Shown one piece after another: positions 25,218 to 34,747 of a DNA stretch of 64,000 nt. The position numbers were made by a program, and so were the translations under genes. The notes under the pieces were generated by a model. The model was not told where the DNA came from. It was given only the letters and a program-made list of their open reading frames with translations, and did not search any database. The first letter of the stretch is position 1; each line of letters starts with the position of its first letter. Origin of the DNA: Candidatus Zipacnadum vermilionense (lineage in GTDB: Bacteria; Armatimonadota; Zipacnadia; Zipacnadales; Zipacnadaceae); NCBI GenBank assembly GCA_029821755.1, contig JALGSV010000006.1:1-64000 (forward strand), written 5' to 3'.

Positions 25218-26429
25218 CTAGCCTCCGAGCTTCTCTCCCCACACCAGCCGCTGCACAGCCTGGGCCAGCAGCGCCTTGCCCGCCTCGTTGAGCCGCGCGC
25301 CGGGGCCATAGCAGGTGGTCGGATCCGGCGCCGCCGCCAGGACCGAACCGCCACGCACGAAGGGCAGGCCCAGTTGGGCGGCTAGCTGTTCCTCAGCCTG
25401 CGCCCAGGCCAGCAGCGGCGGCTGGTTCTTGCCGTCCGGGTCCAGCAGCGGCGGCGGCGTGACTACCACCACCAGCGCCGGCAGCGTCTGCGCCACCTTT
25501 GCCGCCAGCGTCTGCCAGGCCCTGCGGAAGGCGGTGACGTCTCCACCGGCCAGCGCCGCATCGCGGCCGTAGGCCAGGATCAACACGTCCGGGGGGTGAG
25601 CGTCGCCCGCCAGGGCGGGCAGCAAGGTTACGCCGTCCTCCGGCTTCTGGTTGGGGGCCGCTACGTTGAGCAACTCCACCTGGGCGCCACTGGCCTCCAG
25701 CAACCCCGCCAGCGCCTCCGGCCAGGGCTTGGTGTCTTGTTCGGTTACCGCCGCCCCGCTGTCGCCCAGCACCGCAATCCGCAGCACGCCCTCTGCCGTC
25801 GCCCGGTAGCGCCGGAAGATGGTGACGGCCGGGGTACTCACCAGCGGCGGCTGCTGCCGGGCCAGGCGCAGTTCCTCCCGAGCGTTGCCCTGGGCGCTTA
25901 CCCCGCCGCCCGGCAGGTCCCCGAGAACCTGCACCTCCCGCAGGAAGAGGCAGTTTGGCCCCTGCTCCCCGGTGCCCCATGAGTCGTGCAGGGCGATCTT
26001 GACATACCGCGCCCGCCGGGGCGTAAAGCTATGGGCCAGCGTCTGCACGGTGTCCGAGGGGAAGTAGTACTCACGCAGTTGCTCGAAGTTCTGGGCATCC
26101 GGGGAGATGGAGAGCGACACGTGCCTGGTGTTGCCTTTCTTGCTGTTGAAGAGGTTAATCTTGCTGATGGTGCAGACAGCGCCCAGGTCCACCATGATCA
26201 CTTTGGGGAACTGCGCCGACCCGCCGGTGGCAAAGCACCCCGGCGGGGCATCGGAGTCGGTCACACCATCGGTCAGCCCGGTCCAGCCGGCGAGGAGCGT
26301 ATCGCTGCACAAGTATGGCCGGTGCAGGGCCAGGTTCTCTCCCGCCGCCACGCCCGAGGGCCGGCCTAGAGTCCCCGCGGCCAGAATCGCGGCCCAGACG
26401 ACCACGGACCTCAACTGGTCTGCTGCCAT
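25218..26429 (-). CDS. Secreted F5/8-type C domain + SGNH hydrolase protein
   Basis: A 403-residue protein with an N-terminal signal peptide (VVVWAAILAAGTLG). Residues ~30-170 form a discoidin-like (F5/8 type C) carbohydrate-binding domain: ENLALHRPY, then SKINLFNSKKGN, and ARYVKIALHDSW. Residues ~215-400 resemble an SGNH/GDSL esterase: IAVLGDSGAAVT holds the nucleophile serine in GDS, with VLILAYGRDAA near block III. It probably binds and deacylates an external polysaccharide. It lies 70 bases after nadC on the same strand, perhaps with its own promoter. Confidence 0.75.
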   Translation of the reverse strand: MAADQLRSVVVWAAILAAGTLGRPSGVAAGENLALHRPYLCSDTLLAGWTGLTDGVTDSDAPPGCFATGGSAQFPKVIMVDLGAVCTISKINLFNSKKGNTRHVSLSISPDAQNFEQLREYYFPSDTVQTLAHSFTPRRARYVKIALHDSWGTGEQGPNCLFLREVQVLGDLPGGGVSAQGNAREELRLARQQPPLVSTPAVTIFRRYRATAEGVLRIAVLGDSGAAVTEQDTKPWPEALAGLLEASGAQVELLNVAAPNQKPEDGVTLLPALAGDAHPPDVLILAYGRDAALAGGDVTAFRRAWQTLAAKVAQTLPALVVVVTPPPLLDPDGKNQPPLLAWAQAEEQLAAQLGLPFVRGGSVLAAAPDPTTCYGPGARLNEAGKALLAQAVQRLVWGEKLGG

Positions 26430-26499
26430 ACGGCTGCTCTCCCTAGTGCTCCGTCCCCGCGAGGCAGGCTTCCCGCTTCGCCCCGAGGGACGCTGCTCT

Positions 26500-27366
26500 T
26501 TAGTTGTCCTGCCCCACCAACTCCAGGCTCAAGTCCAGCGCCGGCGCCGAGTGCGTGAGCTTCCCTACGGAGATGAAGTTCACTCCCGTCCTAGCAATCT
26601 CCCCCACAGTGTCCAGGGCTACGCCGCCCGAGCCCTCCAGCAGCACCAACCCGTGCGCCTGTCTCACCGCCTCCGCCATCTGCGCGACGGTCATGTTGTC
26701 GAGCAGCACCGCCTCCGCGCCGGCCGCGATAGCCTCTTCTAGGCCCTCCAGGCTGGTGACCTCTACCTCAATCTTGAGCAGATGGTGCGCGTGGGCCCGC
26801 GCCGCCTCCACCGCCGCGCGAATGCCTCCCGCCGCGACGAGGTGGTTATCCTTGATCAAAACGCCGTCGGACAGCCCAAATCGGTGATTGCGCCCGCCCC
26901 CGGCCCGCACCGCCGCCTTTTCCAGCAGCCGCAGGCCCGGCGTGGTCTTGCGGGTGTCCACGATTACCGCCCTGGTCCCCGCCACCGCCTGCACGTAGCG
27001 CCGGGTGAGCGTGGCGATCCCGGAGAGCCACTGCAGGAAGTTGAGCGCCGTGCGCTCGGCGGTCAGCACCTCCCGCGTCGGCCCCGACACTGAACCGACA
27101 ATTGACCCCGCCAGGAAGGCCTGCCCGTCCTGGGTGTCCCAGCGGAAGCGGCAGCCTGAGCCCACCTGAGCGAAGACTTCCTCCACTGCCTCCACCCCGT
27201 AGAGAACCCCGGCCTCGCGCGCCTCAATCCGCGCCTGGCCCTCGGCGCCGAGCGGCACGCAGGCGTTCGAGGTTACATCCCCGGCCGCGCCCAAGTCCTC
27301 CGCCAGCGCGCGCGCTACCGTTTCGCGCAGCCACTGGCGAGGAATCTCCCGAGGCGCTATCGTCAC
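26500..27366 (-). CDS. nadC: Nicotinate-nucleotide pyrophosphorylase (quinolinate phosphoribosyltransferase)
   Basis: NadC makes nicotinate mononucleotide from quinolinate and PRPP in NAD synthesis. It is 288 residues, full length. Signatures: EDLGAAGDVTSN, LNFLQWLSGIATLT, VDTRKTTPGLRLLEKAAVRAGGG, NHRFGLSDGVLIKDNH and LEGSGGVALD. Its start overlaps the panD stop by four bases. No nadA or nadB is nearby. Confidence 0.96.
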   Translation of the reverse strand: MTIAPREIPRQWLRETVARALAEDLGAAGDVTSNACVPLGAEGQARIEAREAGVLYGVEAVEEVFAQVGSGCRFRWDTQDGQAFLAGSIVGSVSGPTREVLTAERTALNFLQWLSGIATLTRRYVQAVAGTRAVIVDTRKTTPGLRLLEKAAVRAGGGRNHRFGLSDGVLIKDNHLVAAGGIRAAVEAARAHAHHLLKIEVEVTSLEGLEEAIAAGAEAVLLDNMTVAQMAEAVRQAHGLVLLEGSGGVALDTVGEIARTGVNFISVGKLTHSAPALDLSLELVGQDN

Positions 27367-27722
27367 GGCCGCGTCTCCACAATCTGGTTGCCGGGCCCCA
27401 GCGCCACGAAGTACGGCACCACCTGCGCCGCCTCGGCGTCGTCAACCAGCCCAAAGGTCAGGATGTGCAGCCGGTCGCCTACCATCCCCCGCCGAGCTGC
27501 CGGGCCGTTGAGGCACACCACGCCACTGCCCTCTTGGCCGGCGATGACGTACGTCTCCAGCCGGTCACCGTTGTTGAGGTTGACCACCAGCACCAGCTCA
27601 CCCGGCACCAGACCCGCGGCCTTGATGACCAGCGGGTCGAGGGTGATGCTCCCCTCATACTCCAAGTCAGCTTCGGTAACAGTAGCGCTCTGTACCTTCG
27701 AGCGCAGTATCTGCCGCAGCAT
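27363..27722 (-). CDS. panD: Aspartate 1-decarboxylase
   Basis: PanD makes beta-alanine from aspartate for pantothenate synthesis. It is 119 residues. It self-cleaves between Gly and Ser in YEGSITLD (residues 22-29) to form the pyruvoyl cofactor; the motif is intact. LCLNGPAARRG-like sequence (VVCLNGPAARRGMVGD) also fits. It follows panC at a 12-base gap and overlaps nadC, so panC-panD-nadC is one operon. Confidence 0.96.
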   Translation of the reverse strand: MLRQILRSKVQSATVTEADLEYEGSITLDPLVIKAAGLVPGELVLVVNLNNGDRLETYVIAGQEGSGVVCLNGPAARRGMVGDRLHILTFGLVDDAEAAQVVPYFVALGPGNQIVETRP

Positions 27723-27734
27723 AGGAACCTGCCT

Positions 27735-28574
27735 TCATTCTACGATGAGATTATCGATCAGCCGCGTCTCTCCCAGATGCGCCGCTGCCACCAACACCGC
27801 GGGCAGACCGGCCTGCGGGTGGGGCGCGAGGGTTTCGGGGTCCACCGTCTCAAGATATTGTACACGAAAGCGGGGGGCTGAGGCCAGACTTTCTTTCGCC
27901 CGCGCCGCCGCCTCCTGCCCGCTCCCGCCGCCCCGGAGGGCCTCGGCCCCGGCTTGCAGCGCGCGGTACAGCGCCGGGGCCTGAGCCCGCTCCTCGGCGC
28001 TCAGGTACCGGTTGCGCGAGCTAAGCGCGAGACCGTCGGGCTCGCGCAGCGTCGGGCAGCCCACGACCTCCACGGGCAAGTTGAGGTCCACCGCCAGCCG
28101 CCGCACCACGGCCAATTGCTGGTAATCCTTGAGACCAGAGTACGCCCGGTCCGGCTGGACGATACCCAGCAGTTTGGCCACCACCGTTGCCACACCGTCA
28201 AAGTGTCCCGGTCGGAACTCCCCCTCTAGTCCCTCCATGACCCCCGCCACATGGACGGTAGTGGCAAAGCCCTCCGGGTACATCTCCTGCACCGAGGGAG
28301 CCAGGATCAGGTCCACTCCGGCCGCCTCGCAACGCTCCACATCCGCCTCCAAGGTGCGCGGGTACTGGGCGAGGTCTTCCTGTGGTCCGAACTGCGTGGG
28401 GTTAACGAAGATGCTGACGACCACGAAGCCATCGCGCGCCCGCGCCGCTTCCACCAGCGACACGTGCCCTGCGTGCAGCGCGCCCATGGTGGGCACGAAC
28501 CCTACCGAGAGCCCGCGACTACGGGCCGCGGCGATGGTGTCCCTTGTTTCGACTATGGTGTGAACCAGTTGCAC
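27735..28574 (-). CDS. panC: Pantothenate synthetase
   Basis: PanC joins pantoate and beta-alanine with ATP. It is 279 residues. The motif PTMGALHAGHVSLVEAAR (HxGH) binds ATP, FVNPTQFGPQEDLAQYPR follows, and SSRNRYLS is the KMSKS-like loop. Start is GTG after GGGAGAG. PanB is absent from the window. Confidence 0.96.
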   Translation of the reverse strand: MQLVHTIVETRDTIAAARSRGLSVGFVPTMGALHAGHVSLVEAARARDGFVVVSIFVNPTQFGPQEDLAQYPRTLEADVERCEAAGVDLILAPSVQEMYPEGFATTVHVAGVMEGLEGEFRPGHFDGVATVVAKLLGIVQPDRAYSGLKDYQQLAVVRRLAVDLNLPVEVVGCPTLREPDGLALSSRNRYLSAEERAQAPALYRALQAGAEALRGGGSGQEAAARAKESLASAPRFRVQYLETVDPETLAPHPQAGLPAVLVAAAHLGETRLIDNLIVE

Positions 28575-28739
28575 GCGGTGCTCTCCCGAGGTCGTTGGCG
28601 CACGGGCAGGCGACGCCCCTGGGGGCGCCCGGCGCTCCCTAGCCCGACGATCGCCGGCGCGGAATTGTTCGGCACGCCTCGCAGGGGAGGTGAGGGGGCG
28701 CGGTACGTAAGCCCGCGCCCCGCAACGTCCGGCCTTGCG

Positions 28740-31397
28740 TTACTGCAGGCCCTGGTCGAACTCCGCCTGGACTTCCTCCGGCGTCAGGGCCTTATTCCAG
28801 TAGGTGGCCCCGCCCAGGCGGCCAACGAAGGTGTTGAGGGGCTTGCCGTAGTTCAGCGAAGTCCCCATCACCAGCGGCCCGTCCAGCGCGGCCCAGTTGC
28901 TGCCGGTGCCCGGCTCGGACTTGACCGCCTTACCGTTGACGTAGATGGTGTAGGTCTGACCGTCATCCACTACCGCCAGGTGAGTCCACTCGTCCTGTGG
29001 CACCACGCCGTCGACGAAGATGCGCTTGCCCCAGGGGCGGAAGTCGATGCTGTAGGGGGCCTGCTTGTAGAAGAGGAACAGGCTCCAGGCGCGATTCCAG
29101 GCCCCGCCGGAGAAGATGATGTTCCAATCATGGACTAGCTGGCCGGGCTTCACCCAGATCGCCACGCTCTGCGGCGGAGCGAAGGAGGAGTAGTGGCGGT
29201 CCGTGTCCACGTAGCCGTCGCCGCCGTACAACTCCACCATGCGCCGGCCCTCGTCGTCTACCATCGCGGCGGCGCCCTGCCGGCGACCGTGGCCGCCGCA
29301 GCCGGACTGGTCGAGCAGCGTCCGGCCGGGGTCCTGAACCTCGCTCTTGGTGTCCCAGGCAATGAGCCGGCCGCCCTCGGCAGGCGGCTCGGGGAGCGGC
29401 TGGGGTGCCGCGGCGATAGGCGCGGCGAAGGTCTCGCCGGGCTGGAGTTGCCGGATCATGAAGTCGTCGAACCAGACTGTCCCGGAGCCGCTGTTGAGAA
29501 CGCTGAAGGGCACGGTGTGCAGAGGCTGCCCCGGCTGGCAGACAAAGCCTATCTTCTGCCAGTCGTGGGTCCCGGTGACGCCGGAATAGAAGTACTCTCC
29601 GCCGAACATCAGGCCGGGCCCCTCGCCCTGCACATCCTTGGTCTTGACCCAGGCCGAGACCTCGTAGCTGGTGTCAGCCAGCACCGGATCGTTGTAGACC
29701 GAGCCGCCTACTACCGAGCCGGCCGAGCGCGTGCCCTCTAGCTTGAGGGAGGTCTGGTCGCCGTGGCCGACGGTGGTGTCTTGCAGCTTCCCATCGCCCC
29801 AGGGGTACTGGTCAAAGGGGCTGGCGTGCTTGACAACCTTATCGAACTCCTCCTCCTCGCCGATCCCGGACGTGTAAAGCAGCAGCGTCGCCTCCGGATC
29901 GCTGACGGCGCAGATTCCGGCTTCCTGCAGCCAGGCGTCGCCCTGCTCGCCGTCTACCGAAGTCAGCCGCCACTTGACGGTGTAGGTGCCGGGATTGATG
30001 GTTTCGCCGTACTTGACTGGCTGCCAGCGCATGTGGACGTCATAGGCCCAGCCGCACAGCTCGGTGTAGAACTCCGAGTTCGGCACCGACGACCCCAGGA
30101 TGCTCATAATCGGGTTGGCCACCCGATCGCCCACGATGGCCCACCAGCCGTCGGGAGCGAGGTAGTTGGCCTTGGCCTCCTGGGCAGCCGGCTCGCCGAA
30201 GCCGGCGTACCAGGTGGCATGGTTGTGGGGGTGCTTGTAGAGCTTGCCGCTGACGTGCTTGTAGACGCTCCAGGGGTGGGGCGTCTCCCAGGAGTCGTGC
30301 GGGCTGGCGGAGCCGACGTGGCCGTGGATGCAAGGGTCGGTGAACTCGATGGCGTGGTTCAGCCTCAGGCTGTGGCCCTCGGGAATGACCAGGTCGCTGA
30401 CTGTGTCGTGAACATAGACGTTCTTCACCGGGTCGTAGATGACGGTGACGTCCGCGCGGCTGGTCAACCAGGTCTTGTCCTTGTTGTCGGTACCGGTGAC
30501 GACGAACCGCAGCTTGCTGCCCTCCTCCAGCACCTTGAAGTCGGTCAGTTTGTTGGCGTAGAAAGCCTCATCGCCGTAGTTGACCCAGTGCCACCAGACA
30601 TACAGCTGCGCCCGCCAGCCGGGGACCAGCTTGACCTCGTATCCGTTGCAGTCATCGGCCACCTGGAAGATAGGCTCATTGCCGTCCCAGGCCCAGCGAG
30701 CGCCCTTCCATTCGCGGAAGTGCAGGTCGGCCTGGTGGGCGGGTGGCGTGCCGGCGGAGCCGGTGAGGTCGTTGACGACGACCTGGCTGAAGGCGGCCGC
30801 GCCCTCATGCAGGCCCAGGGCCACGGCACCGGCGTCCAGTACGCCGTGGCGCTCCCAGTAGTCGAGGACCGTGCGCCGGTCAACCGCGACCTTGAGATGC
30901 GACCCGCGCACCAGGGCCCGCACCGCGTAGTCCTTCCCCTCCTCCAGCTTCAGCGGGACCACTTGCAGGAACCCGCCACGGCTGGACCAAAGCACGACCT
31001 CTTGCGCGCGCAGCGAGAACATGACGCGGTACATTTCGTTGCCCTGCCGGCGCAGGGCCAGGCCAGCCTCGTAGTCCGGGGCATTGGCGTTGTTGCGGTA
31101 GAAGGCCCAGGTCCAGCCGCCCCCTTCCCACTTGACCCCGGGGCGGGCGCTGGGGGTGTCCAGGCGTAGGTGGAAGTCCACCTGGTAGTTCGTCCACTTA
31201 GCGCCGCCGATTTCGGCGTAACGCCACTGGTCGGTCCCGGTGCCGCCAACCCAATCTCCGTCCCACCCCCAATCGTCCTCCGCCTGCCAGGCCGGCCAGT
31301 CATCCGGGCCGCTCAGTTGGGCCAGAGGGGCGGCGGAGGCGGTGGTAAACGCCGCCAGCAGCGCGAGGGTGGTGGACATGCAGATAGTCTTGGTCAT
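28740..31397 (-). CDS. Large secreted protein with LamG-like C-terminal domain
   Basis: An 885-residue protein. The ATG at 31397 follows a TAGGAG box and gives signal peptide TKTICMSTTLALLAAFTTASA. The N-terminal ~200 residues look like a lectin-type jelly-roll (ANYQ..FHLRLD-like strands, WTWAFYRNN). The middle is rich in W, H and Y and resembles a glycoside-binding or polysaccharide-lyase-like beta fold. The last ~150 residues are a LamG/concanavalin-like domain (AIWVKPG, TYTIYVNGKAV, VGRLGGATYWNKALTPEE). The gene is 28 bases after the acetyl-xylan-esterase-like gene. Plausible role: extracellular glycan binding or degradation. Confidence 0.75.
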   Translation of the reverse strand: MTKTICMSTTLALLAAFTTASAAPLAQLSGPDDWPAWQAEDDWGWDGDWVGGTGTDQWRYAEIGGAKWTNYQVDFHLRLDTPSARPGVKWEGGGWTWAFYRNNANAPDYEAGLALRRQGNEMYRVMFSLRAQEVVLWSSRGGFLQVVPLKLEEGKDYAVRALVRGSHLKVAVDRRTVLDYWERHGVLDAGAVALGLHEGAAAFSQVVVNDLTGSAGTPPAHQADLHFREWKGARWAWDGNEPIFQVADDCNGYEVKLVPGWRAQLYVWWHWVNYGDEAFYANKLTDFKVLEEGSKLRFVVTGTDNKDKTWLTSRADVTVIYDPVKNVYVHDTVSDLVIPEGHSLRLNHAIEFTDPCIHGHVGSASPHDSWETPHPWSVYKHVSGKLYKHPHNHATWYAGFGEPAAQEAKANYLAPDGWWAIVGDRVANPIMSILGSSVPNSEFYTELCGWAYDVHMRWQPVKYGETINPGTYTVKWRLTSVDGEQGDAWLQEAGICAVSDPEATLLLYTSGIGEEEEFDKVVKHASPFDQYPWGDGKLQDTTVGHGDQTSLKLEGTRSAGSVVGGSVYNDPVLADTSYEVSAWVKTKDVQGEGPGLMFGGEYFYSGVTGTHDWQKIGFVCQPGQPLHTVPFSVLNSGSGTVWFDDFMIRQLQPGETFAAPIAAAPQPLPEPPAEGGRLIAWDTKSEVQDPGRTLLDQSGCGGHGRRQGAAAMVDDEGRRMVELYGGDGYVDTDRHYSSFAPPQSVAIWVKPGQLVHDWNIIFSGGAWNRAWSLFLFYKQAPYSIDFRPWGKRIFVDGVVPQDEWTHLAVVDDGQTYTIYVNGKAVKSEPGTGSNWAALDGPLVMGTSLNYGKPLNTFVGRLGGATYWNKALTPEEVQAEFDQGLQ

Positions 31398-31425
31398 GGT
31401 CGCGTTTCTCCTACGGGTCACACCC

Positions 31426-33411
31426 CTACTTGGAGGGCTTCAGGACTACCGGCTGGCCCGCCAGGAATTGATTCTCAATCTCGCTGAAACGCGTTGACAC
31501 TTGCCGGTCGCCAATGCTGCCGTGGCCGCCCCAGGGGTCGCAGAGCAGCTCCACTTGGCCCGGCTGGAGATGAGCCAAAGCGCAAATCTGGTTGCCGGAG
31601 GCGGTCACCCAGTCGAGCATACCGATGAGCGGGGCGACGGGGCACTGGATGTCCGGAGTGAAGTTGGCAGCGTCAAAGTACGACAGGGTCTGGAGAAACT
31701 CCTCCTCGGTCTGCCCCTCGGGCTTGGCGCTCATGCCGAAGGGCCAGTAGCCCGTGTCATACTTGACGGTCCAGTCCAGCCGCGGCAGGCCCGAGTGCCG
31801 GGGCATGCACAGGTCCACCCGCGGGTCCAGACCGGCCAGGACCATCGCCAATCCGCCGCCCTGGCTGCTGCCGGAGACCTCGATCCGGTCCTGATCCACC
31901 TCTGGGCGGGACTCGAGGAAGTCCATGCAGCGCACCAGGGAGGCATAGATCCAGCGCCAAGCGGAGGTCTGCGGATTGCTGATCCCCAGAGTAAGATACC
32001 CTCGCCAGGGATCATCAGGTTTCATGTCGCTCAGATGCAGGTCAAAGCCGTGAATGGCAATGTTGAAGGTGCAGTATTCCCCGCGGCCGTCTCCGGCCCA
32101 CAGGTTCATCGGGTAGACCCCGGTGGGCGGGCAGAAGTACACCAGCGGGAACTTGCCCTCTTTGTTGCGAGGCCGACTGTAGTAGCCCCAGACGCGCCGC
32201 CCGTCGAGCGAGGCCAGGCTGACCTCGTACACCTCGGCCAGGTCGGTGCTCTTCTCGGCGTTGAGGGTCATCTTGACGTCGAGAGGAACGGCAGCGAGGT
32301 CGTCGAGCGTTTGCTTCCAGAACTCCTTGAAGTCGGGCTGCCGGGTCAGCGGCGGCTGGTAGGCGGGGAAGTCGTAGGTGAAGACCCACTCGAGGTCTCG
32401 GCTCAACTGGTCTCCCTGCCGCACGGCGATCGCGGCGCGGTACGGCCCCGGCTGGTCCAGAACCACGTCGGCGGGGACCGGCGCAGTGCCCGCAGCCGCC
32501 AGCTTCAGCTCCGTGTGCTTGCTCGCCACCACCGCACGGGTCAGGTAATCGCGGATCTCGAAGTCAACACTCGCCGAAGTCTCCCCGGGGGTGAGGTTCT
32601 CCGCAGTGATCTTGAAGGCGAGGGGCTCGCCGCCCGGCATGAGCAGGCCGAGGTTGGGTCCCTCGACGCCGAAGTGCAGCGCATCAGCGCCCTGGGGCTG
32701 GGGCAGCGGGGTGAAGGTGTACTTCTGGTCGCGCTCCAGCGAGAAGGACACCGCCTTGAGGCCGTCGGCGGGAGCGCGGTACCCCCACCACAGGAAGCTG
32801 GCATAGCCGTCTACTCGCTCGGTAACCTTGAGCAACGCGCCGGTGGGAGTAGCCCAGCGTATCCCCTCCTGGGCCATGCCGGTGACGTTGGGCTGGGTCA
32901 CGTCGACCTCCTGGTCGGTGACCCCGTCGAAGGAACGGGTTACACTCGGGGAAGCAAACAGGAGCATCTGGGTACCGGTGGGGGGCTGGCCGAAGAAGCG
33001 GGTGTTGGTAGCGCCGATCTTAGCCGCGATGTCGAAGTCCTGCTCCCGGAAGGCGTAGCTGACCTCATGGTCGACGTCTTTGGCGATGACGACGTTGTCG
33101 GCCTGGAGCTCGGGCTTGCCCAGGGGCACGCGCGTAAGGGTATCCAGAACCAACCCGAAGCAGCCGGCGGCACAGTAGTCAATCAGCCCGGCAGGCGAGC
33201 CGAAAGGGGCGAAAGGAGCGAGGAACTCGGTCTCCCCGGCGCGGATAGAGGTCAGATAGCCGTCGGCGCCGACCGTGACAGTGTAGGAGTCAGTGGAGAC
33301 GGTCACGGCGCCCGCGGCGTCCTGGGCGACAGTAACCTCCGCGGCGCAGGGCAGCACCACGACTAGGGTGAGAGCTAGACAACCGACGAGAGCGGACAGC
33401 AGACGACTCAT
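31426..33411 (-). CDS. Secreted acetyl-xylan-esterase-like hydrolase
   Basis: A 661-residue protein with signal peptide (LLSALVGCLALTLVVVLPCAA). Residues ~30-340 form one or two beta-rich domains, the first opening VTVAQDAAGAVTVST. Residues ~345-655 match the AXE1 / cephalosporin C deacetylase family: DFKEFWKQTLDDLA, the nucleophile in EVSGSSQGGGLAMV, and a late LLCDPWGGHGS carrying the catalytic histidine. Such enzymes remove acetyl groups from xylan or oligosaccharides. It is upstream of the LamG protein (28 bases), forming a secreted two-gene operon, and divergent from the isomerase-like gene at 33595. Confidence 0.85.
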   Translation of the reverse strand: MSRLLSALVGCLALTLVVVLPCAAEVTVAQDAAGAVTVSTDSYTVTVGADGYLTSIRAGETEFLAPFAPFGSPAGLIDYCAAGCFGLVLDTLTRVPLGKPELQADNVVIAKDVDHEVSYAFREQDFDIAAKIGATNTRFFGQPPTGTQMLLFASPSVTRSFDGVTDQEVDVTQPNVTGMAQEGIRWATPTGALLKVTERVDGYASFLWWGYRAPADGLKAVSFSLERDQKYTFTPLPQPQGADALHFGVEGPNLGLLMPGGEPLAFKITAENLTPGETSASVDFEIRDYLTRAVVASKHTELKLAAAGTAPVPADVVLDQPGPYRAAIAVRQGDQLSRDLEWVFTYDFPAYQPPLTRQPDFKEFWKQTLDDLAAVPLDVKMTLNAEKSTDLAEVYEVSLASLDGRRVWGYYSRPRNKEGKFPLVYFCPPTGVYPMNLWAGDGRGEYCTFNIAIHGFDLHLSDMKPDDPWRGYLTLGISNPQTSAWRWIYASLVRCMDFLESRPEVDQDRIEVSGSSQGGGLAMVLAGLDPRVDLCMPRHSGLPRLDWTVKYDTGYWPFGMSAKPEGQTEEEFLQTLSYFDAANFTPDIQCPVAPLIGMLDWVTASGNQICALAHLQPGQVELLCDPWGGHGSIGDRQVSTRFSEIENQFLAGQPVVLKPSK

Positions 33412-33594
33412 GTGACAGACCTTCCTTCGCTTAGCTTCGACTCCGGCCGCAACAGAGGCGCTATTTCTCCATAGACACCTCGGATTACTCCTCGGTTGCC
33501 GTGTTCCGCAGGATTCCTCCCCCAGGGCGGCGAATGAACCGCTGTTACCGGGGCGCGAGGAGCCGCGCCCCTATAGGTCAACTGGAGGACCCTC

Positions 33595-34590
33595 ATGTCG
33601 CGATCCATCTCGATCAAACTCGGCCTCGATGGGGCCTATGCCACCCGCCGGTGGGAGAAACCGGAGAATATCGTCGGGTTGGTGCGGGAGCTGGGCTACC
33701 CGTGCATGGAGTTCTGCGCTGATGTCATTGACCCGTTCTTCATGGGTGATAGGACCTTCCAGCTGGAGATGGCGGCGGAGTGCCGCGCGGTGGCGGAGAA
33801 GGTGGGCGTGGAGATCTGGAACCTGTACACCGGCATGTGCACGCACCGCTCGCACGGGTTCTCGCACTCGCACATCGCGCCCCGGCGGCGGATGGAGGAG
33901 TGGATGGTGCTGGCCATGCAGACGGCGGTGGCGCTGGGCGGCCCGCGCCTGGGAGGGCATATGGACGCGGTGCCGGTGGAGTACCTGCAGGACCCGGAGG
34001 CGTACCGCCGGGCCTGCGCCCACGCCTACGCCGCCTGGCGGCGCTTGGCGGGGCTGGGGCGCGAGGTGGGTGTCAAGGCGCTGTACGTGGAGCAGATGTA
34101 CATCCCCTCCGAGATCCCCTGGACGCTGGACCAGACCACGGAGTGCCTGCTAGCGGTCAACACCGACAGCGAAGGCGTGCCGGTCTACGTGACGGTGGAC
34201 GTGGGGCACCAGGCGGGGCAGCAGTATGGGATGCAGCCGCCGGATACGGACTACCTGGAGTGGGTGCGGCGCTTTGGGGCCTTCTCGGAGGTTATTCACC
34301 TGCAGCAGACCACCCCGGAGGGATCGCACCACTGGCCCTTCACCCCAGAGTACATCGAGGCCGGGCATATCGAGATGGACAAGTTCATGGCCGCCCTGCG
34401 GGAGGCGCATGAGTCGGCGGCGCAGAGCCCGCTAATCTCCTGCCTGGACCCGGTGGGCGAGCAGCGGCTGGTCCTGGAGGTCATTCCCGGCTCGACTAAG
34501 TGTGAGGACGTGCTGCTGGAGGAGCTGAGGGTATCGGCGGAGTATTTAGCGCAGTACGTGCCGTTTGAGGGGTTGAGGTGGGAGGTGTGA
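33595..34590 (+). CDS. Xylose-isomerase-like TIM-barrel protein
   Basis: A 331-residue member of the sugar phosphate isomerase/epimerase (AP_endonuc_2) superfamily. The start SISIKLGLDGAYATRRW, then GYPCMEFCADVI, LGGHMDAVPVEYL, LYVEQMYIPSEIPWTLD with the metal-binding glutamate, and VTVDVGHQAGQQYG with the metal-binding aspartate and histidine are as expected. It probably isomerises or epimerises a sugar or polyol. The start follows TGGAGG. Divergent from the secreted esterase operon, it may share a regulatory region at 33412-33594. Confidence 0.82.
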   Translation: MSRSISIKLGLDGAYATRRWEKPENIVGLVRELGYPCMEFCADVIDPFFMGDRTFQLEMAAECRAVAEKVGVEIWNLYTGMCTHRSHGFSHSHIAPRRRMEEWMVLAMQTAVALGGPRLGGHMDAVPVEYLQDPEAYRRACAHAYAAWRRLAGLGREVGVKALYVEQMYIPSEIPWTLDQTTECLLAVNTDSEGVPVYVTVDVGHQAGQQYGMQPPDTDYLEWVRRFGAFSEVIHLQQTTPEGSHHWPFTPEYIEAGHIEMDKFMAALREAHESAAQSPLISCLDPVGEQRLVLEVIPGSTKCEDVLLEELRVSAEYLAQYVPFEGLRWEV

Positions 34591-34747
34591 GGGGGAGAGG
34601 CCTTTGTAGGGCGCGGGCTCGTACCGCACCCTACAGCATGTCGGCGCTCGCGCCCGAACTCCTTCCCCCTTGCCTTCGTCTCCCCTCTTGCTTGTGACGG
34701 TCGCCGCGCTTCCCGTATCTGTTCGTGCCCCGAGAGGAGATCGGCCC

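Noticed and set aside
29763-33366. Two long plus-strand open frames (468 and 621 codons) opposite the LamG and esterase genes
   Set aside because: Antisense to proteins with signal peptides and clear domains; products are valine/glycine/arginine-rich without family motifs.
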